From contig CAIOTJ010000013.1 of assembly GCA_903861195.1 (NCBI GenBank), forward strand, positions 1 to 45,802: a DNA stretch of 45,802 bases, read 5' to 3'. Source of the DNA: an uncultured Planctomycetaceae bacterium (GTDB lineage: Bacteria; Planctomycetota; Planctomycetia; Planctomycetales; Planctomycetaceae). The notes under the pieces were generated by a model. The model was not told where the DNA came from. It searched no databases and was given only the letters and a program-made list of their open reading frames with translations. A program made the translations under genes and the position numbers. Shown here piece by piece: positions 17,809 through 25,812 of this stretch. Within the stretch, counting starts at the first letter, position 1. The number at the start of each line of letters is the position of its first letter.

Positions 17809-19032
17809 ATGCAAGTTGAGTTGAGTTACGGAGCCCAGGGTCGACTGCCGATTCAGCTCGATCCGCAGCGTCGTTTTGTGGTGCATCGCGGGCCTGTTTC
17901 TCGTGGCGACCTGCGGACCCGGCTGAAAAAGCAATTGGTCGCTCCGATCGATTTTCCCCCTTTGGAACAGGCCTGCCTGCCCGACGACCGGATCGTGCTG
18001 GCCGTCGATCGCGAGACCCCCTGTCTGGCGGATCTGGTCGCTGGAATCTGGGAGGTGCTGGCCCAGCGCGGTGTTCAGCCCGAAAACCTCCTGATCCTGC
18101 AACCTCCCGCTGCCGGTGGAGCCTCCCTCGCCGACCCCCGGCGATTGCTCCCCGACACCATTCGTTCACTGGTGGCCTGGAAGGTCCATGATCCGGCCGA
18201 TCCCAAGCAACAAGCCTACCTCGCGACGACAGCTCGCGGTGAACGAATCTACCTGGCCCGCGATCTCATCGACGCCGAGATGACCATTGCCGTGGGGGCT
18301 GTCACCTTCGATCCCCTGTTGGGCTGCCGTGGAACGCATACGGCGTTCTACCCCGGTCTGTCCAATGCCGAGACCATCGCTGGTGCCCGCGGCGAGGGAC
18401 ATCGAGAGCTCGACCCCGACGATATTCGCCCGCTGCGGCAAACCATCGATGAGGTGGCCTGGTTGCTGGGGACGCTGTTCGCTGTGCAGGTGGTCCCGGG
18501 GGCGGGGGGCGGGGTCGCGGATGTGTTTGCCGGGGCGAGTGAGTCGGTCCTCCGACGCGGACGGCAATTGCTGAGCGAGTATTGGCGGGTCCCTGTCCCC
18601 GAGCGGGTGGATCTGGCGGTGGTGGCCATCGATGCTGCCGAAGGAGGCACAACCTGGGACCATGTCGGGGCTGGTTTGGCATCGGCGCAACGCATCGTCG
18701 CCCGGGGGGGACGCGTGGTGGTGCTCTCGGAACTCGATCGCGAGCCAGGCCCCGCGCTGGAACTGCTGCGGCAGCAGCAATTCTCTCGGGAATCTCTCGC
18801 TCAGGTCCGCCGGTTGGGGACTGACGACATGCTCTCTGCCATGCAGATTGCCAGCGCGGCCGAATGGGCCCGGGTGTTTTTCCTCAGTCGGCTCCCCGGC
18901 GATCTGATTGACGACCTTTCGATGGCGCCTCTCGAACACGAACGCGAGGCGTTGAAGTTGCTCACCGGCGAAGAGTCGTGCGTATTCCTGGGAGGTGCAC
19001 AGCACACCTGGACTGAGATTCGACAGGAATAA
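17809..19032 (+). CDS. LarA-family (DUF2088) protein lacking the nickel-pincer lysine
   Basis: Lactate racemase LarA holds a nickel-pincer nucleotide on a lysine in H-x3-G-[YF]-S-G-G-x-K-x3-PG. This 407-residue protein aligns over the family. It has a WKVHDP segment with His127 at the place of LarA His108, then a loop GAVTFDPLLGCRGTHTAFYP with PG at 182-183. In that loop the LarA histidine is Asp168 and the cofactor lysine is Thr178, so covalent pincer binding looks impossible. I start at the ATG at 17809 (GGGAGCAGGA upstream); a longer upstream frame has no homology and overlaps the sigma promoter. A different LarA-like enzyme or a regulatory relative is likely; the substrate is unknown. No larB, larC or larE is nearby. 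Confidence 0.8.
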   Translation: MQVELSYGAQGRLPIQLDPQRRFVVHRGPVSRGDLRTRLKKQLVAPIDFPPLEQACLPDDRIVLAVDRETPCLADLVAGIWEVLAQRGVQPENLLILQPPAAGGASLADPRRLLPDTIRSLVAWKVHDPADPKQQAYLATTARGERIYLARDLIDAEMTIAVGAVTFDPLLGCRGTHTAFYPGLSNAETIAGARGEGHRELDPDDIRPLRQTIDEVAWLLGTLFAVQVVPGAGGGVADVFAGASESVLRRGRQLLSEYWRVPVPERVDLAVVAIDAAEGGTTWDHVGAGLASAQRIVARGGRVVVLSELDREPGPALELLRQQQFSRESLAQVRRLGTDDMLSAMQIASAAEWARVFFLSRLPGDLIDDLSMAPLEHEREALKLLTGEESCVFLGGAQHTWTEIRQE

Positions 19033-19254
19033 TCGCCTCTTGTCCCCCCCCGAGTTGCGGCCCTTTCTGCCGCGAAGTGCTGGACAGAAGTTTCGCGCAG
19101 GGCTGGGGGCCAGAGGTCTCTCCCGCGACAGTCGGCGGCCTTCCACTCAGAATTCAGCAGCCTCCCGAGGGGCCGGTCAGCCAAATACGGTGGCGGGAGA
19201 CCCGGAAAGTGGCGAGACTTCATGAAGAGCTGTTTTCCTGGAGAGGCCTCAACC

Positions 19255-20631
19255 ATGACGTGTCGAGATCCTGCGATGCTCTGCTGTGTTCCGGGAAATT
19301 TGGTCTGGATGGGCATCTGCCTGGGGGCCCTCTGGTTCGATGTCCAACACGTCTGGGGGCAGGATCCCCCCGCTCGCGTATCTCCGGAACAGTTGGGCGG
19401 CGAGGTCAACCGTCTGATTCGGGAACTGCGCTCGCCTCAAAAGTTGACCCGAGACCGGGCGGAAAGAATGCTGCTCTCGTTGGGGCCCGGGGCGCTCAGT
19501 TGGTTCCCGGCGGAGAATGACCTGGAGCCCGCGGGTGTGCGCGTCGCCGTGGCCCGAGTCCGGCAGAGCCTCGAGCAGGATCTCGCGAATGAGGCGACTC
19601 GGCCCACCCGGCTGGAATTGAAGGGGCGACATTCGATTGCGGATTGGGCTGTGGAAATCACCCGACAGACCGCCAATCGGATTCTGGTGGACGAACTGAC
19701 AACGGAAGAGCAGGGGCGGCAGGTAACCTGTCGGCGGCCTCCCGGGGACTTCTGGCCCGAATTTGAAACCTGGGTCCAACTCGCCGGTCTTGCCTGGCAA
19801 CACGATGCCGGACAGGTCGCCCTGCGCCTCGTGCCGGCCGATCCCAACCGCCCCGCCCCGCTGCAGGTCAGCCACGTCGGAGCGCATCGGATCGCGCTGG
19901 AGACGGCGGCTTGGCGCCCGAGGGATGGTCAGTCGCCGCTACTGCGGTTGCGCTTGCTGGTGGTCAGCGAGCCTCGTCTGCGGCACCTGTTGTTCCAATG
20001 GCGAGAGGTGGACCAGGTTGTTCATCCGGTCGGGGCTGCCGAAGGAGAAGATTTCCCTCTGTTTTCACCCGAAGGCCGATTTGAGCTTCCCCCGGCTGGA
20101 GGACATGCCCACGTGCAGCTGGACGTGATCCCTCCGGTTTCTCTTCCAGCCGGGAAGTGGCAGTGGCGGGGAGATTTGCGGACTACGGTAGTGCCGTTGA
20201 ATCTTCCCGCCCGGTTCGACAGCTTGAATCACCTCGTGGAATCGGGTTCTGCCGAGCGCCTCCAGCGTCGTCGGGGGGGGGTTTTGGTCACCCTGGAAGA
20301 AGTGATGCTGCGCCCCGAGACTGACGACACCCAAACGGCCACCATCCGAATCGCCGTCAACTACAACCGCGGTGGTCCCGAATTCGAATCGCACCGCGCA
20401 TGGCTGCTGCACAACGACGCCTGGCTTGAAACGGCCGCCGGTCAGCGGGTCACCCGCGAGTCGATTTCGGATCCCACCTTCCACGCCAACGGAGCGGTTG
20501 GGATGAGCTACCGTTTCGGCCCATTCTCCAAGCCTTGGAACAGCGACACGTTTGTCTACAGCGTGCCCGCACTGATCATTGATCTGCCCGTGCGGTTCTC
20601 TTTAGACTTCGACGCTCCCCCCATTCCGTGA
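19255..20631 (+). CDS. Secreted protein of unknown function
   Basis: I do not recognise the family. The ATG at 19255 is preferred because GGAGAGG sits eight bases upstream; an ATG at 19222 would add 11 residues. The 458-residue product has a hydrophobic N-terminal segment (about 18-33, LVWMGICLGALWFDV) that fits a signal peptide or anchor. An early helical part has RLIRELRSPQKLTRDRAERMLL. The rest is rich in beta-strand-like alternation, ending with a distinct FHANGAVGMSYRFGPF domain. The middle (LLRLRLLVVSEPRLRHLLFQW) resembles a HEAT-like start followed by beta-sandwich domains, seen in several planctomycete secreted proteins. Location in the cell envelope is inference. Confidence 0.75.
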   Translation: MTCRDPAMLCCVPGNLVWMGICLGALWFDVQHVWGQDPPARVSPEQLGGEVNRLIRELRSPQKLTRDRAERMLLSLGPGALSWFPAENDLEPAGVRVAVARVRQSLEQDLANEATRPTRLELKGRHSIADWAVEITRQTANRILVDELTTEEQGRQVTCRRPPGDFWPEFETWVQLAGLAWQHDAGQVALRLVPADPNRPAPLQVSHVGAHRIALETAAWRPRDGQSPLLRLRLLVVSEPRLRHLLFQWREVDQVVHPVGAAEGEDFPLFSPEGRFELPPAGGHAHVQLDVIPPVSLPAGKWQWRGDLRTTVVPLNLPARFDSLNHLVESGSAERLQRRRGGVLVTLEEVMLRPETDDTQTATIRIAVNYNRGGPEFESHRAWLLHNDAWLETAAGQRVTRESISDPTFHANGAVGMSYRFGPFSKPWNSDTFVYSVPALIIDLPVRFSLDFDAPPIP

Positions 20632-20662
20632 CTCGAAACTCCAGGCCGGAGGTTGGCTGCCG

Positions 20663-21154
20663 ATGAATGCCCGCGACGCGATCCAGTTGAATCTCGACAT
20701 GGCGAATATGGTTTGTTCGGCGTATCTGGGGGATCTCGATGATCGAGACCTGCTGGTCCGTCCGGGAGCCGGCTGCAACCACATTGCCTGGCAACTCGGG
20801 CATCTGATTGGGAGTGAGCATGAAATGATGGAGCTGCTGAAACCCGGCTCCATGCCCCCCTTGCCTGCAGGCTTCGCTGACCGGCATTCCAAGTCCACGT
20901 CGCGAATCGACTCCGCCAGCACCTTCCTGTCGAAGCAAGAGTATCTCGACTTGTACCAACAGCAAAGACAGGGCACGCTGGCTCTGCTGAGGGCCCAGTC
21001 CGATACGGATCTCGATCTGCCTGCCCCCGAAAAATTCCAGGCTTACTCCAAGAGTCGGGGAGACTTGTTCAGCCTGCAGGGATCGCATCTGATGATGCAC
21101 GTGGGCCAGTGGGCTGTGGTTCGCCGGAAATTGGGCCGTCCCCCTCTGTTCTGA
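20663..21154 (+). CDS. DinB-family four-helix-bundle protein
   Basis: The 163-residue product has the DinB layout: a first helix, then NHIAWQLGHLIGSEH with His40 and His47, a middle segment, and a last helix with SHLMMHVGQW (His142, His146). The three DinB metal ligands are probably His47, His142 and His146. DinB/YfiT-type proteins include metal-dependent thiol S-transferases that use bacillithiol or mycothiol. The bacillithiol gene bshB1 is 16 kb away in this window, which makes that function possible but unproven. A clear GGAGG precedes the ATG. It follows the secreted orphan gene by about 30 bases and may be co-transcribed with it. Confidence 0.85.
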   Translation: MNARDAIQLNLDMANMVCSAYLGDLDDRDLLVRPGAGCNHIAWQLGHLIGSEHEMMELLKPGSMPPLPAGFADRHSKSTSRIDSASTFLSKQEYLDLYQQQRQGTLALLRAQSDTDLDLPAPEKFQAYSKSRGDLFSLQGSHLMMHVGQWAVVRRKLGRPPLF

Positions 21155-21173
21155 TCCCGGTCCGGTTTCGAAT

Positions 21174-21207
21174 CCCTGTTCGGATCTGACCCCTGTTCGG
21201 ATCTGAC
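21174..21207 (+). repeat. Tandem 17-bp direct repeat, two exact copies
   Basis: CCCTGTTCGGATCTGAC occurs twice head to tail at 21174-21190 and 21191-21207, just after the DinB-family stop. A degenerate third version (CTCTGTTCTGATCCCGG) lies upstream at about 21144-21160, overlapping the gene's stop codon. Slipped-strand duplication of the 3' end of the gene is the simplest origin. Confidence 0.85.
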
Positions 21208-21364
21208 CGGGAGCGAATTCCCGGTAGATCCTCGCGGCACTGTCAGGGGATTCTGCCGAAAGCCTCCCGCGGGTTTCGTCAACCGTTGTGTGGGGGGACG
21301 GTGTGGTGCGCAGTTCGGGATGTTCCGGTTTGGAAACGCAATCTCGAGCCTGGTCCCCCTGCAC

Positions 21365-22330
21365 TCAGCGGCGCACGCCGTTGACGATGTTGGATGGTGT
21401 CTGGCCCCGATGCACCGCCAGGGCAATTTTCGCCACCGATTCCCTCAGGGTACGCACGGCCCTGGGGCTGGCCGAGGCGATGTGTGACGCGAGGACCACG
21501 TTTGGCAGCGAACGGATGGGGTGATCCGCAGGAATAGGCTCGGGGTCGAAGACGTCCAGCGACGCCCCGGCCAGGTGCCCGTTTCGCAGCGCTTCGAGCA
21601 ACGCCTCGGGATCGACCAGGTCGCCACGGCCTACGTTGATCAACAGGCTCCCGGGTTTCATCCGGGCGAGACTCTGCGAGTTGATCATCTTTTTCGTGCT
21701 GTCGAGGGATGGGCAGTGCAGCGTGACGACGTCGGACTCCGACAGCAGCTCCGCCAAGGGGACCGCGGTTACCGCCGTGCCTCCCACGGGGCCCAGAACC
21801 ATTAAAGGATCGTGGACCAAGACCCGGCAGCCGAAGGGGATCAGCCGGTCGACCACCGCCCGCCCAATCCGTCCGTAGCCCACCACTCCCACCGTCAGGT
21901 CCCGCAGGGCCCGCATTCCCGTGAGGGGGACCGCCAGGCCCCACCGTCCGTCCGCAATGATTCGATGGTTGGGGAGCACCTGCCGGGTCTGGGCCAGCAG
22001 GAAGGCCAAGGTCTGGTCGGCCACCTCATTGATGCAGTAATCGGGAATGTTGCAGACGGGGATCCCCTTTTCCCGGGCCGCGACCAGGTCGACGTTGTCG
22101 ACCCCAATTCCATAGCGGATGATCACCTTGGCGCGTCGCATGGCCTCGATCACCGGGCGCTGAAGCGGGGCAAACTGGGTGATGATCAAATCGGCGTCGG
22201 CCACCACCGGGAGCAGCGCATCGACCGTTTTGGCCTGGTGCCCTGCCAGCGCGACACCCTCCGAACTCAGCAGTTGCTCCTCGATCAAAAGGTCGGGGAA
22301 GGTGAAGTCGGTGACAATGGCGCGCGACAT
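21365..22330 (-). CDS. D-isomer-specific 2-hydroxyacid dehydrogenase (CtBP-like)
   Basis: From the ATG at 22330 the product is 321 residues. It has the family layout: a split catalytic domain, a Rossmann domain with GYGRIGRAVV at 151-160, and the catalytic triad Arg235 (NVGRGDLVD), Glu264 (DVFDPEP) and His283 (ASHIASAS). The similarity is closest to the C-terminal-binding-protein subgroup, which acts on small 2-keto acids or phosphoglycerate-like substrates. Without flanking pathway genes the substrate is open. A longer open frame extends upstream by 68 codons, but its sequence is not conserved-looking and the catalytic domain begins naturally at this ATG. The ribosome binding site is weak (GGAACA). 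Confidence 0.9.
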   Translation of the reverse strand: MSRAIVTDFTFPDLLIEEQLLSSEGVALAGHQAKTVDALLPVVADADLIITQFAPLQRPVIEAMRRAKVIIRYGIGVDNVDLVAAREKGIPVCNIPDYCINEVADQTLAFLLAQTRQVLPNHRIIADGRWGLAVPLTGMRALRDLTVGVVGYGRIGRAVVDRLIPFGCRVLVHDPLMVLGPVGGTAVTAVPLAELLSESDVVTLHCPSLDSTKKMINSQSLARMKPGSLLINVGRGDLVDPEALLEALRNGHLAGASLDVFDPEPIPADHPIRSLPNVVLASHIASASPRAVRTLRESVAKIALAVHRGQTPSNIVNGVRR

Positions 22331-22741
22331 CGAGTGTTCCAGGGCGAATGGACGAGTGGTGAGCCGGAGCCCTGCCGGGAGAATCCTGTTGCAGCGAACA
22401 GACGGCATCCCGGGAGGATAGAAAACTCCCGGTGTTAGCAGGCCGAACCGGCGGATGCAATCGCTGACCGAGCCCATGCTCAGACAATCGGACTGAACCG
22501 GTCCGTTTTGCGAGGTCGCGGGCTGGAAAGCCACGGCCTCTCTTGCGAGACTGAGGACCCTGAAGTTGTGGATTGCGGTTGCCTTCCTGCCGGGATCGAT
22601 CTTCTGCCCGCCGCACGCGCGCCAGCTGGGTCGGAACGAATCCCAGGTAAGTTGGGCCGGCAGTCCCGGTGTGCCCGTGTTTCATCCGGTTCAACCGGTT
22701 GAACTGTTTGAATCGGCCTGTTTTTGATCTTCGCGAAACCC
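22331..22741. other. Divergent intergenic region with a 16-bp perfect palindrome
   Basis: This 411-base region separates the minus-strand dehydrogenase from the plus-strand YkgJ-type gene and must hold promoters for both. The frames through it (for example 22508-22702) are not protein-like. The only structured element I see is the palindrome at 22689-22704, listed separately. Confidence 0.45.
22689..22704. promoter_or_regulatory. Perfect 16-bp palindrome, candidate operator
   Basis: GTTCAACCGGTTGAAC is a perfect inverted repeat with no spacer, about 38-53 bases upstream of the YkgJ-type ATG at 22742. Its position and symmetry fit a dimeric repressor or activator site controlling ykgJ-hisS, but I see no second copy in the window and cannot name the protein. 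Confidence 0.4.
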
Positions 22742-23176
22742 ATGTCCAAGTTTCCCATCAAGCGTGAGCAACTGCCTCCCGGGGGGAATCTGTGCGAGTA
22801 TTGCACGGCCCTGTGTTGTCACTACTACGCACTTCCCATGGAGACTCCCACCACCTGGGACGACTTCGACAACATCCGTTGGTTCATGATCCACGGCACC
22901 GTCACCGCCTATGTGCATGATGATGTCTGGTACTTGTGTACGTACCAGGTGTGTCGCCACCTGCAGCCTGATCACCGCTGCGGGATCTACGAGACGCGGC
23001 CACAGATCTGTCGCGATTACAGCACCCGACACTGCGACTATGACGATAAGGGACTGCACGACATGCTGTTTGAGACTCCCGAGCAGATCTGGGAGTATGC
23101 CGAGGCGATTCTGCCCCCCCGCAAGAAAAAGAAGACCGCATCCAGTCTGTCGGTCGACCTGCCCATCCTGAACTAG
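22742..23176 (+). CDS. YkgJ-type zinc/iron-chelating cysteine-cluster protein
   Basis: The 144-residue product contains the cluster LCEYCTALCC (Cys18, Cys21, Cys25, Cys26) followed by Cys71, Cys80 and Cys90 in VCRHLQPDHRCGIYETRPQIC. This is the CxBCxxC family layout (YkgJ/UPF0153-like). Such proteins bind metal, probably zinc or iron, but their function is unknown; one proposed role in relatives is as a methyl-CoM-type or Fe-S accessory. I use the ATG at 22742 (a TTG 18 bases upstream gives six more residues). It ends nine bases before hisS, so the two are very probably co-transcribed. Confidence 0.88.
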   Translation: MSKFPIKREQLPPGGNLCEYCTALCCHYYALPMETPTTWDDFDNIRWFMIHGTVTAYVHDDVWYLCTYQVCRHLQPDHRCGIYETRPQICRDYSTRHCDYDDKGLHDMLFETPEQIWEYAEAILPPRKKKKTASSLSVDLPILN

Positions 23177-23185
23177 CCAATCATC

Positions 23186-24520
23186 GTGACGAAGCCGCTG
23201 ATCACTCCCGCGACACTCAAGGGGTTTCGCGATTACCTTCCCGCCCCCGCCATGGCCCGCGAGGCGATCATGGAGGTGGCTCGCCGGGTGTACCGCAGTT
23301 ACGGGTTCTCCCCGATCGATACCCCTGCGCTGGAATACACCGAAGTCCTGTTGGGGAAGGGGGGCGAAGAGAGTGACAAGCAATTGTTCCGCTTTACCGA
23401 CAACGGTGGGCGGGATGTGGCCCTGCGGTTCGATCTGACCGTTCCGTTCGCCCGCTTCGCGGCCCAGCATCTCAACGAAATTGGGGTCCCCTTCAAACGC
23501 TACCACCTGGCACCCGTCTGGAGAGGAGAGAACACCCAGCGCGGCCGCTACCGCGAATTCGTGCAATGCGATTTTGACACCATCGGCACCGATTCCAACG
23601 CCGCCGATATCGAAACGCTGTTGGTGATCCATGATCTGCTGTCGGCGATTGGGTTCGAGCGGTTCCAGATCCGGGTGAACAACCGGCTGGTTCTGAACGG
23701 ACTGCTGGAAAAGCTGGGACTGGCCGATCGATCGGCGGGTGTGCTGCGGGCCCTCGACAAGCTGCACAAGATCGGGCGCGATGGAGTGCTGGCGGAACTG
23801 TGCGAACGGGTGCAGACCACCGGGGAGCAGGCGGACCAGGTGCTCGACTTCGCCCAATTGTCGGGATCCCCCGTCGAGATTCTGAACAGGCTGGAAGAAA
23901 TGCTGACGGGCAACGCGACCGGGGAATTGGGGGTGGCGCGGCTGCGGGAATTGTTCCAGGTCGCCACCCACGCCGGCATTCCCCCCCAGCGCGTGGAACT
24001 CGATGTGTCGATCGCCCGCGGACTCGACTACTACACGGGGACAATCTACGAGACCTTTCTCATCGATGATCCGAAGATCGGCAGCATCTGCTCGGGAGGA
24101 CGGTACGACAACCTGGCAGGGCTGTTCACCTCGCAGAAACTGCCCGGAGTGGGGGCCAGTCTCGGGCTCGATCGGCTGCTGGCGGCCATGGAGACTTTCG
24201 GAATGATCGCGCAGGCCTCGACACCCGCACCAGTGCTGGTGACTCAATTCGATGCAACCAGAGTCGACGAGTACACCCGCATCGGTCGGCTGCTGCGACA
24301 GGCGGGCCTCAATACCGAGGTGTTCCCCGATGCGCGGGGGGTTGGCAAGCAGTTGAAATACGCTGACAAAAAGGGTTTTCGCCTTGCCGTGATTGCCGGG
24401 TCGGACGAATTCGCCGCAGGGGTTTGGCAGGTCAAGGATCTGCGGGCGGGCAGCCAGAGCCAGGTCCCCGAGTCCCAACTCATCGACCACATCCGTACGC
24501 TGCTGCAGTCCTCGTCCTGA
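23186..24520 (+). CDS. hisS: Histidine-tRNA ligase HisS
   Basis: HisS charges tRNA-His. The 444-residue protein has class II motif 1 near residue 40-55, the substrate segment RFDLTVPFARF at 81-91, motif 2 with Arg113 and Glu124 (VWRGENTQRGRYREF), and the histidine-specific ARGLDYYTGTIYE at 277-289. SCSGGRYDNL and the motif 3 GLDRL follow in the usual order. The C-terminal anticodon-binding domain starts near 345. The start is GTG at 23186, nine bases after the YkgJ-type stop. Length, order and active-site residues are all normal. Confidence 0.97.
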   Translation: MTKPLITPATLKGFRDYLPAPAMAREAIMEVARRVYRSYGFSPIDTPALEYTEVLLGKGGEESDKQLFRFTDNGGRDVALRFDLTVPFARFAAQHLNEIGVPFKRYHLAPVWRGENTQRGRYREFVQCDFDTIGTDSNAADIETLLVIHDLLSAIGFERFQIRVNNRLVLNGLLEKLGLADRSAGVLRALDKLHKIGRDGVLAELCERVQTTGEQADQVLDFAQLSGSPVEILNRLEEMLTGNATGELGVARLRELFQVATHAGIPPQRVELDVSIARGLDYYTGTIYETFLIDDPKIGSICSGGRYDNLAGLFTSQKLPGVGASLGLDRLLAAMETFGMIAQASTPAPVLVTQFDATRVDEYTRIGRLLRQAGLNTEVFPDARGVGKQLKYADKKGFRLAVIAGSDEFAAGVWQVKDLRAGSQSQVPESQLIDHIRTLLQSSS

Positions 24521-24598
24521 GGAGGTGTTGGGGACGCGGCAGCAAGTCGGCCCAGTTAGAAATCTCGCGGCCGGGATCCGCCCTGGCCCGAAAGGTCC

Positions 24599-25780
24599 TT
24601 ATCGACGTGCACCCGTACGCAGCAACCGATGTCGGTCCCGGAGTGACTGGGGATCACGGGCCCGTTGCAGGGCGGTGGATTCGGTAATCAGCTCGGCCGC
24701 CCAAAGTTGGGCCAGATGGGCGTCAAACGACTGCATCCCCTCGGCAGCCCCGGTCTCAATGGCGGTCGGGAGCTGCGTGGTCTTGCCCGACGCAATCAGG
24801 TGGGCCACACCATGGTTGACCATCAATACCTCCACCACCGGAACGCGGGGAGCCCGGGAGTTGCGGCTGGGACCGTCCGCCAACAGCAGCTGTTGCGCGA
24901 TGACCCCGCGGAGCACCAGAGCGAGTTGTTGGCGAACGCCGGGTTGTTCGTCCGCCGGAAAGCTCGCGACCAGGCGTTCGATCGCCCCCGATGTATCCGC
25001 GGCATGGATCGTGGTGAGCACCAGATGGCCGGTCTCGGCGGCGGCGAGGGCGGCCCGCATGGTGGGAAGATCGCGAATCTCTCCCAGCAGGATCACGTCT
25101 GGGTCCTGCCGGAGGGCTGACACCAGGCCGTCATGAAAATCCTCCGCATCGGCTCCGATCTGCCGTTGACTCACGAGGCAGGCCTGCGGGGGATGCAGGT
25201 ATTCGATCGGATCTTCCAGCGTGATGATGTGACCCCGACGGGTCTGGTTGATCTGGTCGATCAGGGCCGCCAGGGTGGTGCTCTTGCCAGCCCCCGTGGG
25301 TCCGGCCACCAGGATCAGACCGTCGTGCAGGTGACAGAGATGATATAGGTCGAGTGGCAGTCCCAATTCGGCCAGACTGTGAAACCGGTGTTCGAGACGG
25401 CGCAGAGCAATTGCCCACTCATTCCGCCGGAGAAAGACGTTGAACCGAAAGCGAACGTCCCCCGGTCCAGAAATGGCACCATCGATGGAACCGCGCTCGG
25501 GAAGCGGACCACGTCGGGCCTGGACCAGCAGCTCGCGGGCCAGCGCGCTGAGACTCCCGGCCTCAAGCAATGTGGCCTGGCGGTCGGGCCCCAGTTCTCC
25601 ATGGACCCGATAATAGGGCGGTAATCCCGGGGCGAGATGAATGTCGGATGCGCCCAGATCGAGTCCCCGGCGCAGCAAGGCGGCCAGGAAGTCACGCGCC
25701 GCATGCTCGGCAATTCGATCGGTCTCCACGGGAGGTTCGGGCACCTTGCGATGGGGTGGACAAAAATCCGTGACGGGCAA
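24599..25780 (-). CDS. pilT: PilT/VirB11-like type IV pilus retraction ATPase
   Basis: The 393-residue protein has the PilT signature order: N-terminal PAS-like part with GASDIHLAPG, Walker A GPTGAGKS at 160-167, the Asp box ITLEDPIEYL, Walker B DPDVILLGEIRD at 227-238, and the His box TGHLVLTTIHAADT at 250-263. These hydrolyse ATP to pull pilin subunits out of the pilus. The frame opens with TTG at 25780; internal GTGs at 25744 and 25729 are alternatives, so the start is uncertain. It is convergent with hisS and lies 32 bases after a TPR gene, downstream of a lipoprotein and a DUF1559 prepilin. No PilB, PilC or PilQ is in the window. Confidence 0.9.
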   Translation of the reverse strand: MPVTDFCPPHRKVPEPPVETDRIAEHAARDFLAALLRRGLDLGASDIHLAPGLPPYYRVHGELGPDRQATLLEAGSLSALARELLVQARRGPLPERGSIDGAISGPGDVRFRFNVFLRRNEWAIALRRLEHRFHSLAELGLPLDLYHLCHLHDGLILVAGPTGAGKSTTLAALIDQINQTRRGHIITLEDPIEYLHPPQACLVSQRQIGADAEDFHDGLVSALRQDPDVILLGEIRDLPTMRAALAAAETGHLVLTTIHAADTSGAIERLVASFPADEQPGVRQQLALVLRGVIAQQLLLADGPSRNSRAPRVPVVEVLMVNHGVAHLIASGKTTQLPTAIETGAAEGMQSFDAHLAQLWAAELITESTALQRARDPQSLRDRHRLLRTGARR

Positions 25781-25812
25781 CGTGAAGTGAGACGCGCAGC
25801 CCTTCTGAGCCG

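Noticed and set aside
22691-24490. A 599-codon minus-strand frame
   Set aside because: It is antisense to hisS and the YkgJ-type gene, both certain.
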